Below are positions 43,778 to 52,204 of a DNA stretch of 64,000 bases, one piece after another. The DNA is from Pseudomonadota bacterium. Its GTDB lineage: Bacteria; Myxococcota_A; UBA796; GCA-2862545. The notes beneath the pieces were generated by a model. It did not search any database. It was not told the DNA's origin and was given only the letters and a program-made list of their open reading frames with translations. Every line of letters begins with the position of its first letter. Within the stretch, counting starts at the first letter, position 1. Position numbers and translations under genes: made by a program. The stretch spans positions 24,239 to 88,238 of the forward strand of contig JAGSGY010000017.1 of NCBI GenBank assembly GCA_023954855.1, in the 5' to 3' direction.

Positions 43778-45214
43778 TCAGCCCACGGTGTAGCTGTCGA
43801 CGTCGAAGTGCCGGGTACGCTGCGCAAAGCGCCACGTGAAGTCCGGCCACAGGGTGGTGTTGCGGCCCTTCGCGTCCACGTACCAGGCTTTGCAGCCCGA
43901 GGCCCAGACTGTGCCGCCGAGCCGGGACTGCAAGCCGACGTTGAACGCCTCTTGCACTTCAGCCTTCACATCGACCGAGCGTGCCCCCGAAGCGAGCAGA
44001 GCCCAGGCTTCACGCAGATAGGCGACCTGCGACTCGATGATGAACACCATCGACGAGTGGCCGAGCCCGGAGTTTGGACCCGTGATCAGAAACAGGTTCG
44101 GAAAGCCCGACACGGTCGTACCCAGGTAGGCGGACATCCCGTCGGCCCAGGCCTCGGCGAGGGAGCCGTGCGTACCGACCACTTCCAGGCTGGGGCCCTC
44201 GGTCGCGGCAAACCCGGTCGCGTAGATGAGCACGTCGAGTTCATGCAGCGTGTCGGTCTGCACCCCGGCAGGCTCGATGCTCACAATCGGCGCCGTGTCG
44301 ACGACAACGTTCGGCTCTTGAAGCGCCGGGTAGTAGTTGTTCGAGAGCAAGACGCGCTTGCAGCCTAGGGTGAAATCCGGGGTCACCACCCGGCGAAGCT
44401 CGGGGTCGGGCACCGCGCGCTTCAGCTCACGCCGAGCCTGCCACTCGATCACACTGAGGAGTTTGGGAGCCAGGACAAAGGCCACGACCCGGCTCTCGAG
44501 TCGCCAGTACACCCCCCAGCGCCGGAGCTTGAGCGCGCCGGGAATGCGTCGATACGCCCACCGCTCCAGCTTGCCCACGGGTCGGTCTGGCTTGGCCATC
44601 ACCCATGGGGCGGTACGCTGAAACACGCGGACCTCCGCCGCGGTCTTGGCGAGCTCCGGCACCACTTGAATCGCGCTGGCACCCGTCCCGATGACCCCAA
44701 CACGCTTGCCCGCGAAGTCGAGGTCGTGACGCCAGCCCTGGGTGTGGAAAGCCGGCCCCTCAAAGTCACCGACGCCGGGTAGGTTGGGAAGCTTCGGTCG
44801 GGACAGACCGCCGACGGCGGGCACCAACATCCGGGCGCGAAGCTCACCCTCCGAGGTCTGCACCACCCAGCACGCGTCCTCTGCCGACCAGCGAGCTCCT
44901 TCGACACGCACGCCAAAGCGGATGACCGACGACAGCTGGAAGCGCGCAGCCACGTTCTCTAGGTAGGCCTGGATCTCGTCGCCGGGCGCAAAGGTGCGGC
45001 TCCAGTCGGGATTCGCGGCAAAGGAGAAGCTGTACAGGTGGGACTGCACGTCGCACGCCACGCCTGGGTAGGTATTGTCCCGCCATGTGCCGCCGAGCCG
45101 CTCGGCCGCTTCGAGGATCACCACGTCGGCGCCATCCGAGCCGAGGTGAATGCCCGCGCAGAGACCCCCGAAGCCAGCGCCGATGATGCAGATGTCGTGG
45201 ACCGTAGCCGTCAT
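43778..45214 (-). CDS. flavin-containing monooxygenase (Baeyer-Villiger type)
   Basis: A 478-residue FAD/NADPH oxygenase. The FAD site is IIGAGFGGLCAG at residues 9 to 20, GGTWRDNTYPGVACD is the typical FMO/BVMO segment, FEGPAFHTQGWRHD matches the BVMO fingerprint FxGxxxHxxxW, and the NADPH site is VIGTGASAIQ. It oxidises small organic substrates; which one is unknown. I chose ATG 45214 (MTATVHD) over 45232. It diverges from the Crp/FNR gene with 79 bases between, so the regulator might control it. Confidence 0.88.
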   Translation of the reverse strand: MTATVHDICIIGAGFGGLCAGIHLGSDGADVVILEAAERLGGTWRDNTYPGVACDVQSHLYSFSFAANPDWSRTFAPGDEIQAYLENVAARFQLSSVIRFGVRVEGARWSAEDACWVVQTSEGELRARMLVPAVGGLSRPKLPNLPGVGDFEGPAFHTQGWRHDLDFAGKRVGVIGTGASAIQVVPELAKTAAEVRVFQRTAPWVMAKPDRPVGKLERWAYRRIPGALKLRRWGVYWRLESRVVAFVLAPKLLSVIEWQARRELKRAVPDPELRRVVTPDFTLGCKRVLLSNNYYPALQEPNVVVDTAPIVSIEPAGVQTDTLHELDVLIYATGFAATEGPSLEVVGTHGSLAEAWADGMSAYLGTTVSGFPNLFLITGPNSGLGHSSMVFIIESQVAYLREAWALLASGARSVDVKAEVQEAFNVGLQSRLGGTVWASGCKAWYVDAKGRNTTLWPDFTWRFAQRTRHFDVDSYTVG

Positions 45215-45293
45215 AGACCCGCAGTCTAGCACCCGGCCGCCACCCTATGTCGGGTCGCTTGACAGTCTGCGAACCCTCGTGTTCGATGGCAGC

Positions 45294-45989
45294 ATGCCCA
45301 GCCCCACCATGCTCGAACTCTTCGAAAAGACGCACTTCTTCGCGAAGGTGGACTTCCAGTCGAAGAGGGCCATCGCCGACCTCGCGATTCGCGTGCGCTA
45401 CCCGGCCGGGTCCGTCGTCTTCTTCCAAGGGGACGTGCCGGACGGCCTGTACGCCATCCTCGAAGGGACCGTCCGAGTTCGGACACTGTCCGAGGACGGC
45501 CAGGAGCTGGTGCTGAACCATCTCGACGCGGGCGAAGTGTTCGGTGAGATCGCACTCCTAGACGGACTGCCGCGTACCGCCGACATTCTCGCCGAGAGCG
45601 ATGCTGTCCTCGCTCGCGTGCCTCGCCCGGCATTCTTGCGCCTGCTGGAGCGTCAGCCCCGCATCGCTCTGCAGCTCATCGAGGTGCTCTGTGCCCGAGT
45701 TCGCTACACCTCAGCCAGGGTGGAGGAACAGCACTTTCAGAGTGCCGTGGTCCGCCTGGCCCGCCGCCTGCTCGCCCTCGCGAGGACCCACGGCAGAGAG
45801 ACCGCGGCGGGTACCGAGATCGAGCAGCACCTACCCCAGGCCGCGATGGCGGCGATGATCGGCGTGACCCGCCAGACCGTGAATGGGCACCTTCAGGAGC
45901 TGCAGCGCGCAGGCCTCATTGTGGTCAAGCGGGCTCGGGTGGTCGTCGTGGATCGCTGGGGACTCGAGCAGGTCGCCAACAACCTCTAG
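45294..45989 (+). CDS. Crp/FNR-family transcription regulator
   Basis: A 231-residue regulator with an N-terminal cyclic-nucleotide-binding-like beta-roll (YPAGSVVFFQGDVPDGLYAI, GEVFGEIALLDGLPRTA) and a C-terminal winged helix-turn-helix (MAAMIGVTRQTVNGHLQELQ). The FGEIALLDGLPRTA segment resembles the phosphate-binding cassette of CRP, so a cyclic nucleotide ligand is plausible. FNR-type cysteines are missing. The stop shares CTAG with the convergent lipoprotein gene. Confidence 0.88.
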   Translation: MPSPTMLELFEKTHFFAKVDFQSKRAIADLAIRVRYPAGSVVFFQGDVPDGLYAILEGTVRVRTLSEDGQELVLNHLDAGEVFGEIALLDGLPRTADILAESDAVLARVPRPAFLRLLERQPRIALQLIEVLCARVRYTSARVEEQHFQSAVVRLARRLLALARTHGRETAAGTEIEQHLPQAAMAAMIGVTRQTVNGHLQELQRAGLIVVKRARVVVVDRWGLEQVANNL

Positions 45990-46648
45990 TCCCAGTCGAA
46001 GACGAGCTTCTGAAGGCCTTCGTCCGTGTAGACGGCAAGGGTGAGCCGCATCGCAACGACATGCCGGTGCGCGTCCTCGGTCTGGAACCCGATGAGTCCG
46101 CTGATGTGGTCCTTTCCTCCCCGCGCGCTGAGGTAGGCAGAACGAAACGGCCCGGCTGCGCGAGCCCGCTCAGGGAAGTCCGTGTCGACCACCAGCATCG
46201 ACGAGTGAATCGCCGCCTGCTGAAGCGGAAAGAGGAACACGTCAGGTTCGCCGCTCGCCCAGAGAGGCTCGCCTGGATCGTTGCGCTCGAGCTGGGTGTC
46301 GCCGGGGACCCAGGCCACCTTTCCGTCTCCGGCGATCTCCACCTCGAAGAAGTATCCGCCGCGGTTGTTGAACAGACGGAGTCCGTCGGGCCACCGATTC
46401 CACTCCTGGGTCTCCGCCTGCACGAGACGAGCCCTTGCCGTCAGTCCATCGGCCTCGGCCAGCTGGGCGTCGAACGAAACGGTCGGAGGAGCCACTTTGG
46501 CAGGCTGCAGCCACGCGTCCGCGAAGCGTTCAAGACGCTCTCGGCCCTGCTCGCGGTCGGCGGCCGCCGGGATGGGCCCGATCGCCCGCACACAACCTGT
46601 CAGAAACAGTCCGGCGAAAAGCAAGTTCTGGAGCGCCCGTTGGACCAA
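45986..46648 (-). CDS. hypothetical lipoprotein, 220 residues
   Basis: An exported protein with a lipobox (LFLTGC). The mature part begins with a charged helix (DREQGRERLERFADAWLQPA) and then beta-rich sequence (NNRGGYFFEVEIAGDGKVAW, DVFLFPLQQAAIHSSMLVVD). I do not recognise the family. It diverges from the tRNA cluster; the tRNA promoter lies just outside its 5' end. Confidence 0.65.
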   Translation of the reverse strand: MVQRALQNLLFAGLFLTGCVRAIGPIPAAADREQGRERLERFADAWLQPAKVAPPTVSFDAQLAEADGLTARARLVQAETQEWNRWPDGLRLFNNRGGYFFEVEIAGDGKVAWVPGDTQLERNDPGEPLWASGEPDVFLFPLQQAAIHSSMLVVDTDFPERARAAGPFRSAYLSARGGKDHISGLIGFQTEDAHRHVVAMRLTLAVYTDEGLQKLVFDWD

Positions 46649-46675
46649 TTCATTCTCCGACTGTCCTTCTTGGAC

Positions 46676-46703
46676 TTGTCACCTCCGGAGAACCGAGTAA
46701 AAG
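46676..46703 (+). promoter_or_regulatory. candidate promoter of the tRNA-tig operon
   Basis: TTGTCA (46676-46681), 16 bases, TAAAAG (46698-46703), with tRNA-His starting 12 bases downstream. Match by eye only. Confidence 0.45.
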
Positions 46704-46714
46704 GCCCCCCGTAC

Positions 46715-46792
46715 GGTGGGTGTAGCTCAGCTGGTTAGAGCACCGGATTGTGGTTCCGGGGGTCGGGGGTTCGAACCCCCTCATCCACCCCA
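46715..46792 (+). tRNA. tRNA-His (GTG)
   Basis: Includes the extra 5' G(-1) at 46715 facing the C73 discriminator, as expected for tRNA-His. Anticodon loop TTGTGGT reads GTG; T arm GGGGGTTCGAACCCCC; CCA is encoded at 46790-46792. Confidence 0.96.
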
Positions 46793-46810
46793 TAAAATTC
46801 GCATAGAGCA

Positions 46811-46886
46811 GGGCCTATAGCTCAATTGGTAGAGCACCGGACTCTTAATCCGTAGGTTCTAGGTTCAAGTCCTAGTGGGCCCACCA
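46811..46886 (+). tRNA. tRNA-Lys (CTT)
   Basis: A 76-base tRNA with acceptor GGGCCTA/TGGGCCC, anticodon loop CTCTTAA (CTT), T arm CTAGGTTCAAGTCCTAG and encoded CCA. The outermost anticodon-stem pair is a C-T mismatch (CCGGA against TCCGT). Confidence 0.95.
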
Positions 46887-46894
46887 TTCAACGC

Positions 46895-46927
46895 TTGGGG
46901 GAGCGAACAAAACGTTCGCTCCCCCAA
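46895..46927 (+). terminator. strong hairpin between tRNA-Lys and tRNA-Leu
   Basis: A perfect 14-base stem, TTGGGGGAGCGAAC with GTTCGCTCCCCCAA, and a five-base loop. The following tract (CTTGTCTAT) is weakly T-rich, so it may act as a terminator, attenuator or processing signal. Confidence 0.5.
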
Positions 46928-46940
46928 CTTGTCTATCCGC

Positions 46941-47025
<85 letters not shown>

Positions 47026-47046
47026 CTCACAGGCCAGGTAAGACCC

Positions 47047-48597
47047 ATGCAGATCGATGTCGTCGAGGTCGGCTCCTTTTCCCGCAAGCTCCAGATCAAG
47101 GTCCCCGCAGACCGGATCTCCAAGGAGCTCGATGCCGCATACAAGCGCGTTGGTCGTCAGGTCAGCCTGAAGGGCTTCCGCAAGGGCAAGGCTCCGCGCC
47201 GTGTTCTCGAGATGCGCTTCGGCGGCCAGATTGCCGATGATGTCGCTCGCGCCCTCATCCAAGAGGCCTACACCTCGGCCATCTCCGACAAGGGCATCGA
47301 GCCCGTGTCGCAGCCGCAGCTCGAGCCCTACGACGATGTCGTCAAGGGATCCGAGTTCGCCTTCGAGATCAACGTCGACGTTCGCCCGAGCGTTGCCCTT
47401 GAGACCGTCACTGGCGTGGACGTCGTCTACCCCAAGGTCGAAGTCGCCGAGGACGAGATCGAAGCCTTCGTGAAGAGCCGCCTCGAGGGCCAGGCCAAGC
47501 TGGTGGAGGTCTCCGACCGTCCCGCGCAGCTCGGTGACATGGTGCTCGTCGAGCTCTCCGCCAAGGATGGCGACGAAGAGGTCGCCAACGAGCCCGGAAC
47601 GATGATTCGCACCGAGGCCGACCCCTACTACCCGGGCGTCGATGCGATGGTCCTCGGACTCTCCATCGGTGGTGAGAAGAGCGAGGAGCTCAGCTTCGCC
47701 GAAGATGCGCGCACCGACGCTGTCGCCGGCCGCACCCTGACCGTCTCGGTCAAGGTCATTGGCATTCAGGCCAACGAGGTCCCCGACCTCGACGACGCCA
47801 TCGCCGAGGAGCTCGGCTACGAAGGCGGTGCCGAGGGCATGCGCGGCGCCCTGCGCCTGCAGCTCGAGACCACCAAGACCGACATGGCTCGCAACCAGGC
47901 CCGCGCAAACCTGCTCCAGGCCCTCATCGCAGCCAACCCCTTCGATGTCCCCGGCGGCATGGTCGACCAGCAGCTTCAGGCACTCGTCGAAGAGCTGCGC
48001 ATGCAGCGCGCCTACCGTGGCCTCGACCCGCGCACCCTGAACTTCTCGCCCGAGCAGATGACGGATCTGCGCGCCCGCGCCGAGTTCGCGGTCAAGGGCG
48101 GCCTCATCCTCGAGAACGTCTCGAAGGCCGAGTCCCTCGAAGTGACCGACGCCGACCTCGAGACCAAGTACCAGGAGCTCGCCGACGAGCGCGATCAGCC
48201 CGTTGAAGCCGTGAAGGGCTACTTCGTCAAGGACGACGCGGTCGACGAGCTCAAGGAGCGTCTGCTCGAAGAGAAGACCCTCGACTGGCTGCTCGAGCGC
48301 GCCAACCTCGTGGACAGCGCCCCCGAGGCGCCTGCCGCCGAGGCCGCTCCCGAGGCCAAGCCGGCCAAGAAGAAGAAGGCTGCCAAGAAGAAGAAGGCCG
48401 AGGCCGCTCCTGCAGAGGAGGCCGCCGCGCCCGCCGCAGACGGTGCGGATCTCTCGGTCCTCAAGGGCAGCGTCGCCGCCGTGAAGGAGGCTCTGTCCTC
48501 TGGCGACCACGACGCCTCTCTCGCCGAGCTTCTCGCCGCCGAAGAGGCCGGCAAGGGACGCAAGGGCGCTATCGCCGCCATCAAGTCCCGCATGTAG
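47047..48597 (+). CDS. tig: trigger factor with basic C-terminal extension
   Basis: A 516-residue ribosome-associated chaperone and prolyl isomerase. The N-terminal domain has the ribosome-docking motif GFRKGKAPR (near residue 43), the PPIase domain spans about 150 to 245, and the helical domain follows. Standard trigger factors would end near residue 420 to 430; here about 90 more residues follow, with an Ala/Pro/Glu-rich linker, two KKKK clusters (AKKKKAAKKKKAEAAP) and a small helical domain (SVLKGSVAAVKEALSSG, LLAAEEAGKGRKGAIAAIKS). It leads the tig-clpP-clpX-lon block, just after tRNA-Leu. Confidence 0.93.
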   Translation: MQIDVVEVGSFSRKLQIKVPADRISKELDAAYKRVGRQVSLKGFRKGKAPRRVLEMRFGGQIADDVARALIQEAYTSAISDKGIEPVSQPQLEPYDDVVKGSEFAFEINVDVRPSVALETVTGVDVVYPKVEVAEDEIEAFVKSRLEGQAKLVEVSDRPAQLGDMVLVELSAKDGDEEVANEPGTMIRTEADPYYPGVDAMVLGLSIGGEKSEELSFAEDARTDAVAGRTLTVSVKVIGIQANEVPDLDDAIAEELGYEGGAEGMRGALRLQLETTKTDMARNQARANLLQALIAANPFDVPGGMVDQQLQALVEELRMQRAYRGLDPRTLNFSPEQMTDLRARAEFAVKGGLILENVSKAESLEVTDADLETKYQELADERDQPVEAVKGYFVKDDAVDELKERLLEEKTLDWLLERANLVDSAPEAPAAEAAPEAKPAKKKKAAKKKKAEAAPAEEAAAPAADGADLSVLKGSVAAVKEALSSGDHDASLAELLAAEEAGKGRKGAIAAIKSRM

Positions 48598-48617
48598 CGC
48601 ACACCGCGCTCCAGCAG

Positions 48618-48654
48618 AGGCCCGCCCGATTCGTCGCGGCGGGCCTTCGTGTTT
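48618..48654 (+). terminator. intrinsic terminator after tig
   Basis: AGGCCCGCC (48618-48626) pairs with GGCGGGCCT (48638-48646) over an 11-base loop, then TCGTGTTTC. Directly follows the trigger factor stop. Confidence 0.7.
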
Positions 48655-48700
48655 CTGGACGCCGCATGCTCAGGTCGCGCCGACGGACTAGTCTTCGCCG

Positions 48701-49417
48701 ATGCGAATCCTCCCCTTCCTGCTGCTCGCGGCCTGCGGTGCCGCCGACGACGCCTGGTGGCTCACCGCGGACCGCGCGTCCGGCGAGACGACTACGGCGT
48801 GCCTCGGCCAGCCCGTCCACGACATCCACGGCTACGCCCGCGTCTGGACCGGCGACCCGAGTGTGCTCGAACTCAGCGGCGAGACCTATACGGGCACCGA
48901 GTACAGTTTCGCCATGGCGCGCGCTTGGGACAACGGCCGGCGTATCGACGCCGCGCTCGACCTCGAACTCGAAGGCGGGGTCCTCAAGGGCGACTGGCGC
49001 TACGACGAGACCGATGTCTCGGACGTCACCTGCGCAACGACCGCGCCCGTCGAGCTTCGCCCGATCACCAAGATTCGGGGAACCTGGCAGCTGACTGGGA
49101 ACCTCAGCAACGCCACACCCGAGCCCGACGACTGCCGCGGCGACTTCGGCGAGAGCGCCTATACGCTGCTCCTCGAGGTCTACGACCTGGGCGATGACCG
49201 AGTCGGGGCCTATCTGAACGGCGACCCCGTCCAGATGACCCCGCGCTACCTAGGCGGCACCGCCGACGGTCGCGCCCTCGACCTTTCGTGGGGCGGCGAG
49301 TTCGACACCGGAAGCGTCAACGCACTTCGCTTCACACTCGATGGCGACACCGCCTCGCTCGCCTGGGACCAAGAGGGCTGCGTCCTCACCATGCCCATGA
49401 CCGCGGAGGCACGATGA
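48701..49417 (+). CDS. hypothetical lipoprotein 1 of three
   Basis: A 238-residue lipoprotein (lipobox LLLAAC). It is made of short beta strands with two similar halves, each with paired cysteines (TACLGQP, DVTCAT; PDDCRGDF, EGCVLTM) and a WxLTxD/GTWQLTG pattern. No ribosome site precedes the ATG; TAGTCT (48689-48694) just upstream suggests a leaderless message. First of three tandem lipoprotein genes placed between tig and clpP. Function unknown. Confidence 0.65.
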   Translation: MRILPFLLLAACGAADDAWWLTADRASGETTTACLGQPVHDIHGYARVWTGDPSVLELSGETYTGTEYSFAMARAWDNGRRIDAALDLELEGGVLKGDWRYDETDVSDVTCATTAPVELRPITKIRGTWQLTGNLSNATPEPDDCRGDFGESAYTLLLEVYDLGDDRVGAYLNGDPVQMTPRYLGGTADGRALDLSWGGEFDTGSVNALRFTLDGDTASLAWDQEGCVLTMPMTAEAR

Positions 49418-49821
49418 GAGTCCTGCTCGCCCTGCTGCTCGTCGGATGCGGTAGCCAAGACGGCACCTGGCTCCTCGACGTGGACCGCGCCGCGCTCGTC
49501 AGCGACGGCTGCTCCACCGGAACCCTGGGCGGCGATGTGCAGTTCGAAGCCAGCCTGTTCCGCGATGGCGATGCCGTCTCGATGTGGGTCCCCGCCCGCC
49601 AAGCCCTGCTCACCGGCACTTGGTCCAAGGATGCGCTCGAGCTCGCGCAAGAAGACGACCAGGGCATCGGCGGAGTGGTGATTGGCCTCTCCGCGACGGG
49701 CTCGGCAACCGAGTTCACGGGCGACTGGCTCGAGGCCTCGCCCAATCTCGCCGAACCGACCTGCACCCGCACCTACCCTCTGACCGGAACGAGGTTGTCC
49801 AATGCGACTGTCGCTCCTTAG
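49414..49821 (+). CDS. hypothetical lipoprotein 2 of three
   Basis: A 135-residue lipoprotein (lipobox LLLVGC) joined to the previous gene by ATGA. GTWLLDVDRAALVSDGC mirrors the start of gene 1 (AWWLTADRASGETTTAC), and PTCTRTYPLTG its end, so it is likely a one-domain paralogue. Beta-rich; function unknown. Confidence 0.65.
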   Translation: MRVLLALLLVGCGSQDGTWLLDVDRAALVSDGCSTGTLGGDVQFEASLFRDGDAVSMWVPARQALLTGTWSKDALELAQEDDQGIGGVVIGLSATGSATEFTGDWLEASPNLAEPTCTRTYPLTGTRLSNATVAP

Positions 49822-50212
49822 CGCCCTCCTCCTGACAGGCTGCGCGAGTGGCCCCGAGCTCTGGTCGATCAGCCACGACCCGGCTGCAGGCGAGCGCCTC
49901 GGCGATTGCGCCCTGTCAACCCTGGTCGAGCCGTGGTCCGAAGTCGCCGAGGTCTACGCCACCGGCGATACCGCCACCGTGCTGCTGGCCGGCCAGGCGC
50001 TGCAAGGTTCCGCCACCGGCCGATTGCTCGACGTCCACCTGCAAGTCACCGAGACCGGCTCGGACATCGAGGTCGACCGCGAGACACGCTACCAACTCGA
50101 CCTCGCCGCCGGAACCGGAACCGCCGTCGATGCCCGCTACGAGCAGCGTGCCGGCACCGTGATCGAGGACTGCGTCGAGACCGTACCGCTCTCGCTGGTG
50201 CGCCTGGACTGA
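49802..50212 (+). CDS. hypothetical lipoprotein 3 of three
   Basis: A 136-residue lipoprotein (lipobox LLLTGC) whose start overlaps gene 2 by 20 bases. ELWSISHDPAAGERLGDC and IEDCVETVPLSL echo the cysteine positions of the other two, again suggesting a paralogue. The clpP gene follows after 99 bases that probably hold its promoter. Confidence 0.65.
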   Translation: MRLSLLSALLLTGCASGPELWSISHDPAAGERLGDCALSTLVEPWSEVAEVYATGDTATVLLAGQALQGSATGRLLDVHLQVTETGSDIEVDRETRYQLDLAAGTGTAVDARYEQRAGTVIEDCVETVPLSLVRLD

Positions 50213-50311
50213 CACGAAGCGTCGCTTTCTTCACTGTCCTTCGTCCGCGCCATTGCCGCAGATCGGTTCTGTGATACGCAGAGCCAACGCGCTCGTGCGC
50301 CGGAGGACTTT

Positions 50312-50938
50312 GTGAACGACCTGACCCCCCAGAACTACGTCATCCCGACGGTCATCGAGCAGACACATCGCGGCGAGAAGGCGATGGACATCTGGTCCCG
50401 CCTGCTGGTCGACCGCATCATCTTCCTAGGAACTGCCATCGATGACCGTGTTGCGAACACGATTATCGCGCAGCTGCTCTTCCTCGAGAGCCAGGACCCC
50501 GAGAAAGACATCTACCTCTACGTGAACAGCCCCGGTGGCTCGATCACGGCTGGCATGGCCATCTACGACACCATGCACTACATCCGCGCCGACGTGAGCA
50601 CCATCTGCATCGGCCAGGCCGCCTCCATGGGTGCTGTGCTCCTCGCAGCTGGCGCCCCCGGCAAGCGCCGCGCTCTGCCGAACGCCCGCGTGCTCATCCA
50701 CCAGCCGCTCGGTGGCTTCCGCGGCCAGGCCTCGGACATCCAGATTCACGCGAACGAGATCCTGCGCTGGAAGGACGTCCTGAACAAGACGCTCTCGCAC
50801 CACACCGGTCAGGAAGAGGCCACCATCGCCAAGGACACGGACCGCGACACCATCATGGTCGCCACCGAGGCCAAGGAATACGGTTTGATCGACGAAGTCA
50901 TCGCGACTCCGACCGCTGCCGGGGGCAACGACAAGTGA
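50312..50938 (+). CDS. clpP: ATP-dependent Clp protease proteolytic subunit
   Basis: A 208-residue serine protease that forms the tetradecameric chamber fed by ClpX. Catalytic Ser105 lies in [11 protein letters not shown] and His130 in LIHQPLGG; the Asp is in DRDTIM near residue 179. GGAGGA stands before the GTG start. It overlaps clpX as GTGA, giving equal expression of the two partners. Length and motifs are normal. Confidence 0.97.
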   Translation: MNDLTPQNYVIPTVIEQTHRGEKAMDIWSRLLVDRIIFLGTAIDDRVANTIIAQLLFLESQDPEKDIYLYVNSPGGSITAGMAIYDTMHYIRADVSTICIGQAASMGAVLLAAGAPGKRRALPNARVLIHQPLGGFRGQASDIQIHANEILRWKDVLNKTLSHHTGQEEATIAKDTDRDTIMVATEAKEYGLIDEVIATPTAAGGNDK

Positions 50939-52188
50939 CGGTACGCCGCAAGGGAGAAGGCAAGGACCTCTGCTGCAGCTTCTGTGGGAAGTCGCAGAAA
51001 GAGGTGCGCAAGCTCATCGCCGGGCCATCGGTCTACATCTGCGACGAGTGCGTGGAACTCTGCAACGACATCATCACCGAGGAATACGAGCGCGAGGACT
51101 ACTACGCGACCGGCGGCCTTGTGCCGAAGCCCAGAGACATCTGGGCCTACCTCGATGACTACGTGATCGGGCAGGACCGCGCGAAGAAGATTCTCTCTGT
51201 CGGCGTGCACAACCACTACAAGCGTATCGACGCGCGGACCAGCCACGACGATGTCGAGCTGGCCAAGTCGAACATCCTGCTGATCGGACCGACGGGCTCG
51301 GGCAAGACGCTGCTCGCGCAGACCCTTGCGAAGTACCTCGACGTGCCCTTCTGCATCGCCGATGCGACCAGCCTCACCGAAGCTGGATACGTCGGCGAGG
51401 ACGTCGAGAACATCGTGCTCAACCTGTTCCAGGCGGCCGACTACAACGTCGAGCGCACGGCCAAGGGCATGATCTACATCGACGAGATCGACAAGATCAG
51501 CCGCAAGTCCGAGAACCCCTCGATCACCCGTGATGTCTCGGGTGAGGGCGTTCAGCAGGCCTTGCTCAAGATCATCGAAGGCACCGTCGCCAACGTACCT
51601 CCCAAGGGCGGGCGCAAGCATCCGCAGCAGGAGTTCCTGCAGATCGACACCACCAATGTGCTGTTCATCTGTGGCGGCGCCTTTGTGGGCCTTGACCGCA
51701 TCGTTGAGGCGCGCCTCGGCAAGCAGCAGCTCGGCTTCGGAGCGTCCGTCGACGCGCGCCAGGAGCTGACGGCCAACGAGTTGATGGCTCGCGTCGAACC
51801 CGAAGACCTGATGCGATTCGGGCTCATCCCCGAGTTCATCGGCCGCGTACCGGTGCTCGCGACCCTCGACTTGCTCGATGAAGAGGCCTTGGTCAACATC
51901 CTCGTGAAGCCGAAGAACGCGCTGATCAAGCAGTACCAGAAGCTGTTCGAGATGGAGAACGTGAAGCTCAAGTTCACCGACGGCAGCCTGAAGCTGATCG
52001 CCGCCGAGGCCTTGAAGCGAAACGCTGGTGCTCGCGGTCTACGCGGCATCCTCGAAGAGATCATGCTCGACGTGATGTACGACCTTCCCTCGCGAAGCAA
52101 CGTGAAGGAGTGCATCATCAGCGAGGAGGTCGTGCAGAACAAACGCGACCCCATCCTCGTCTACGAGAACGAAGCCGAGTGGGCATGA
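50935..52188 (+). CDS. clpX: Clp protease ATPase subunit ClpX
   Basis: A 417-residue AAA+ unfoldase. The N-terminal zinc-binding domain has CCSFCGKSQ and CDECVELC; Walker A is [12 protein letters not shown], Walker B is [10 protein letters not shown], and GFGASVDAR is near the IGF-type ClpP contact loop. Start is GTG within the clpP stop (GTGA). lon follows after 16 bases with a GGGAG ribosome site. Confidence 0.97.
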   Translation: MTVRRKGEGKDLCCSFCGKSQKEVRKLIAGPSVYICDECVELCNDIITEEYEREDYYATGGLVPKPRDIWAYLDDYVIGQDRAKKILSVGVHNHYKRIDARTSHDDVELAKSNILLIGPTGSGKTLLAQTLAKYLDVPFCIADATSLTEAGYVGEDVENIVLNLFQAADYNVERTAKGMIYIDEIDKISRKSENPSITRDVSGEGVQQALLKIIEGTVANVPPKGGRKHPQQEFLQIDTTNVLFICGGAFVGLDRIVEARLGKQQLGFGASVDARQELTANELMARVEPEDLMRFGLIPEFIGRVPVLATLDLLDEEALVNILVKPKNALIKQYQKLFEMENVKLKFTDGSLKLIAAEALKRNAGARGLRGILEEIMLDVMYDLPSRSNVKECIISEEVVQNKRDPILVYENEAEWA

Positions 52189-52204
52189 CCCAAGGGAGCG
52201 TCTG

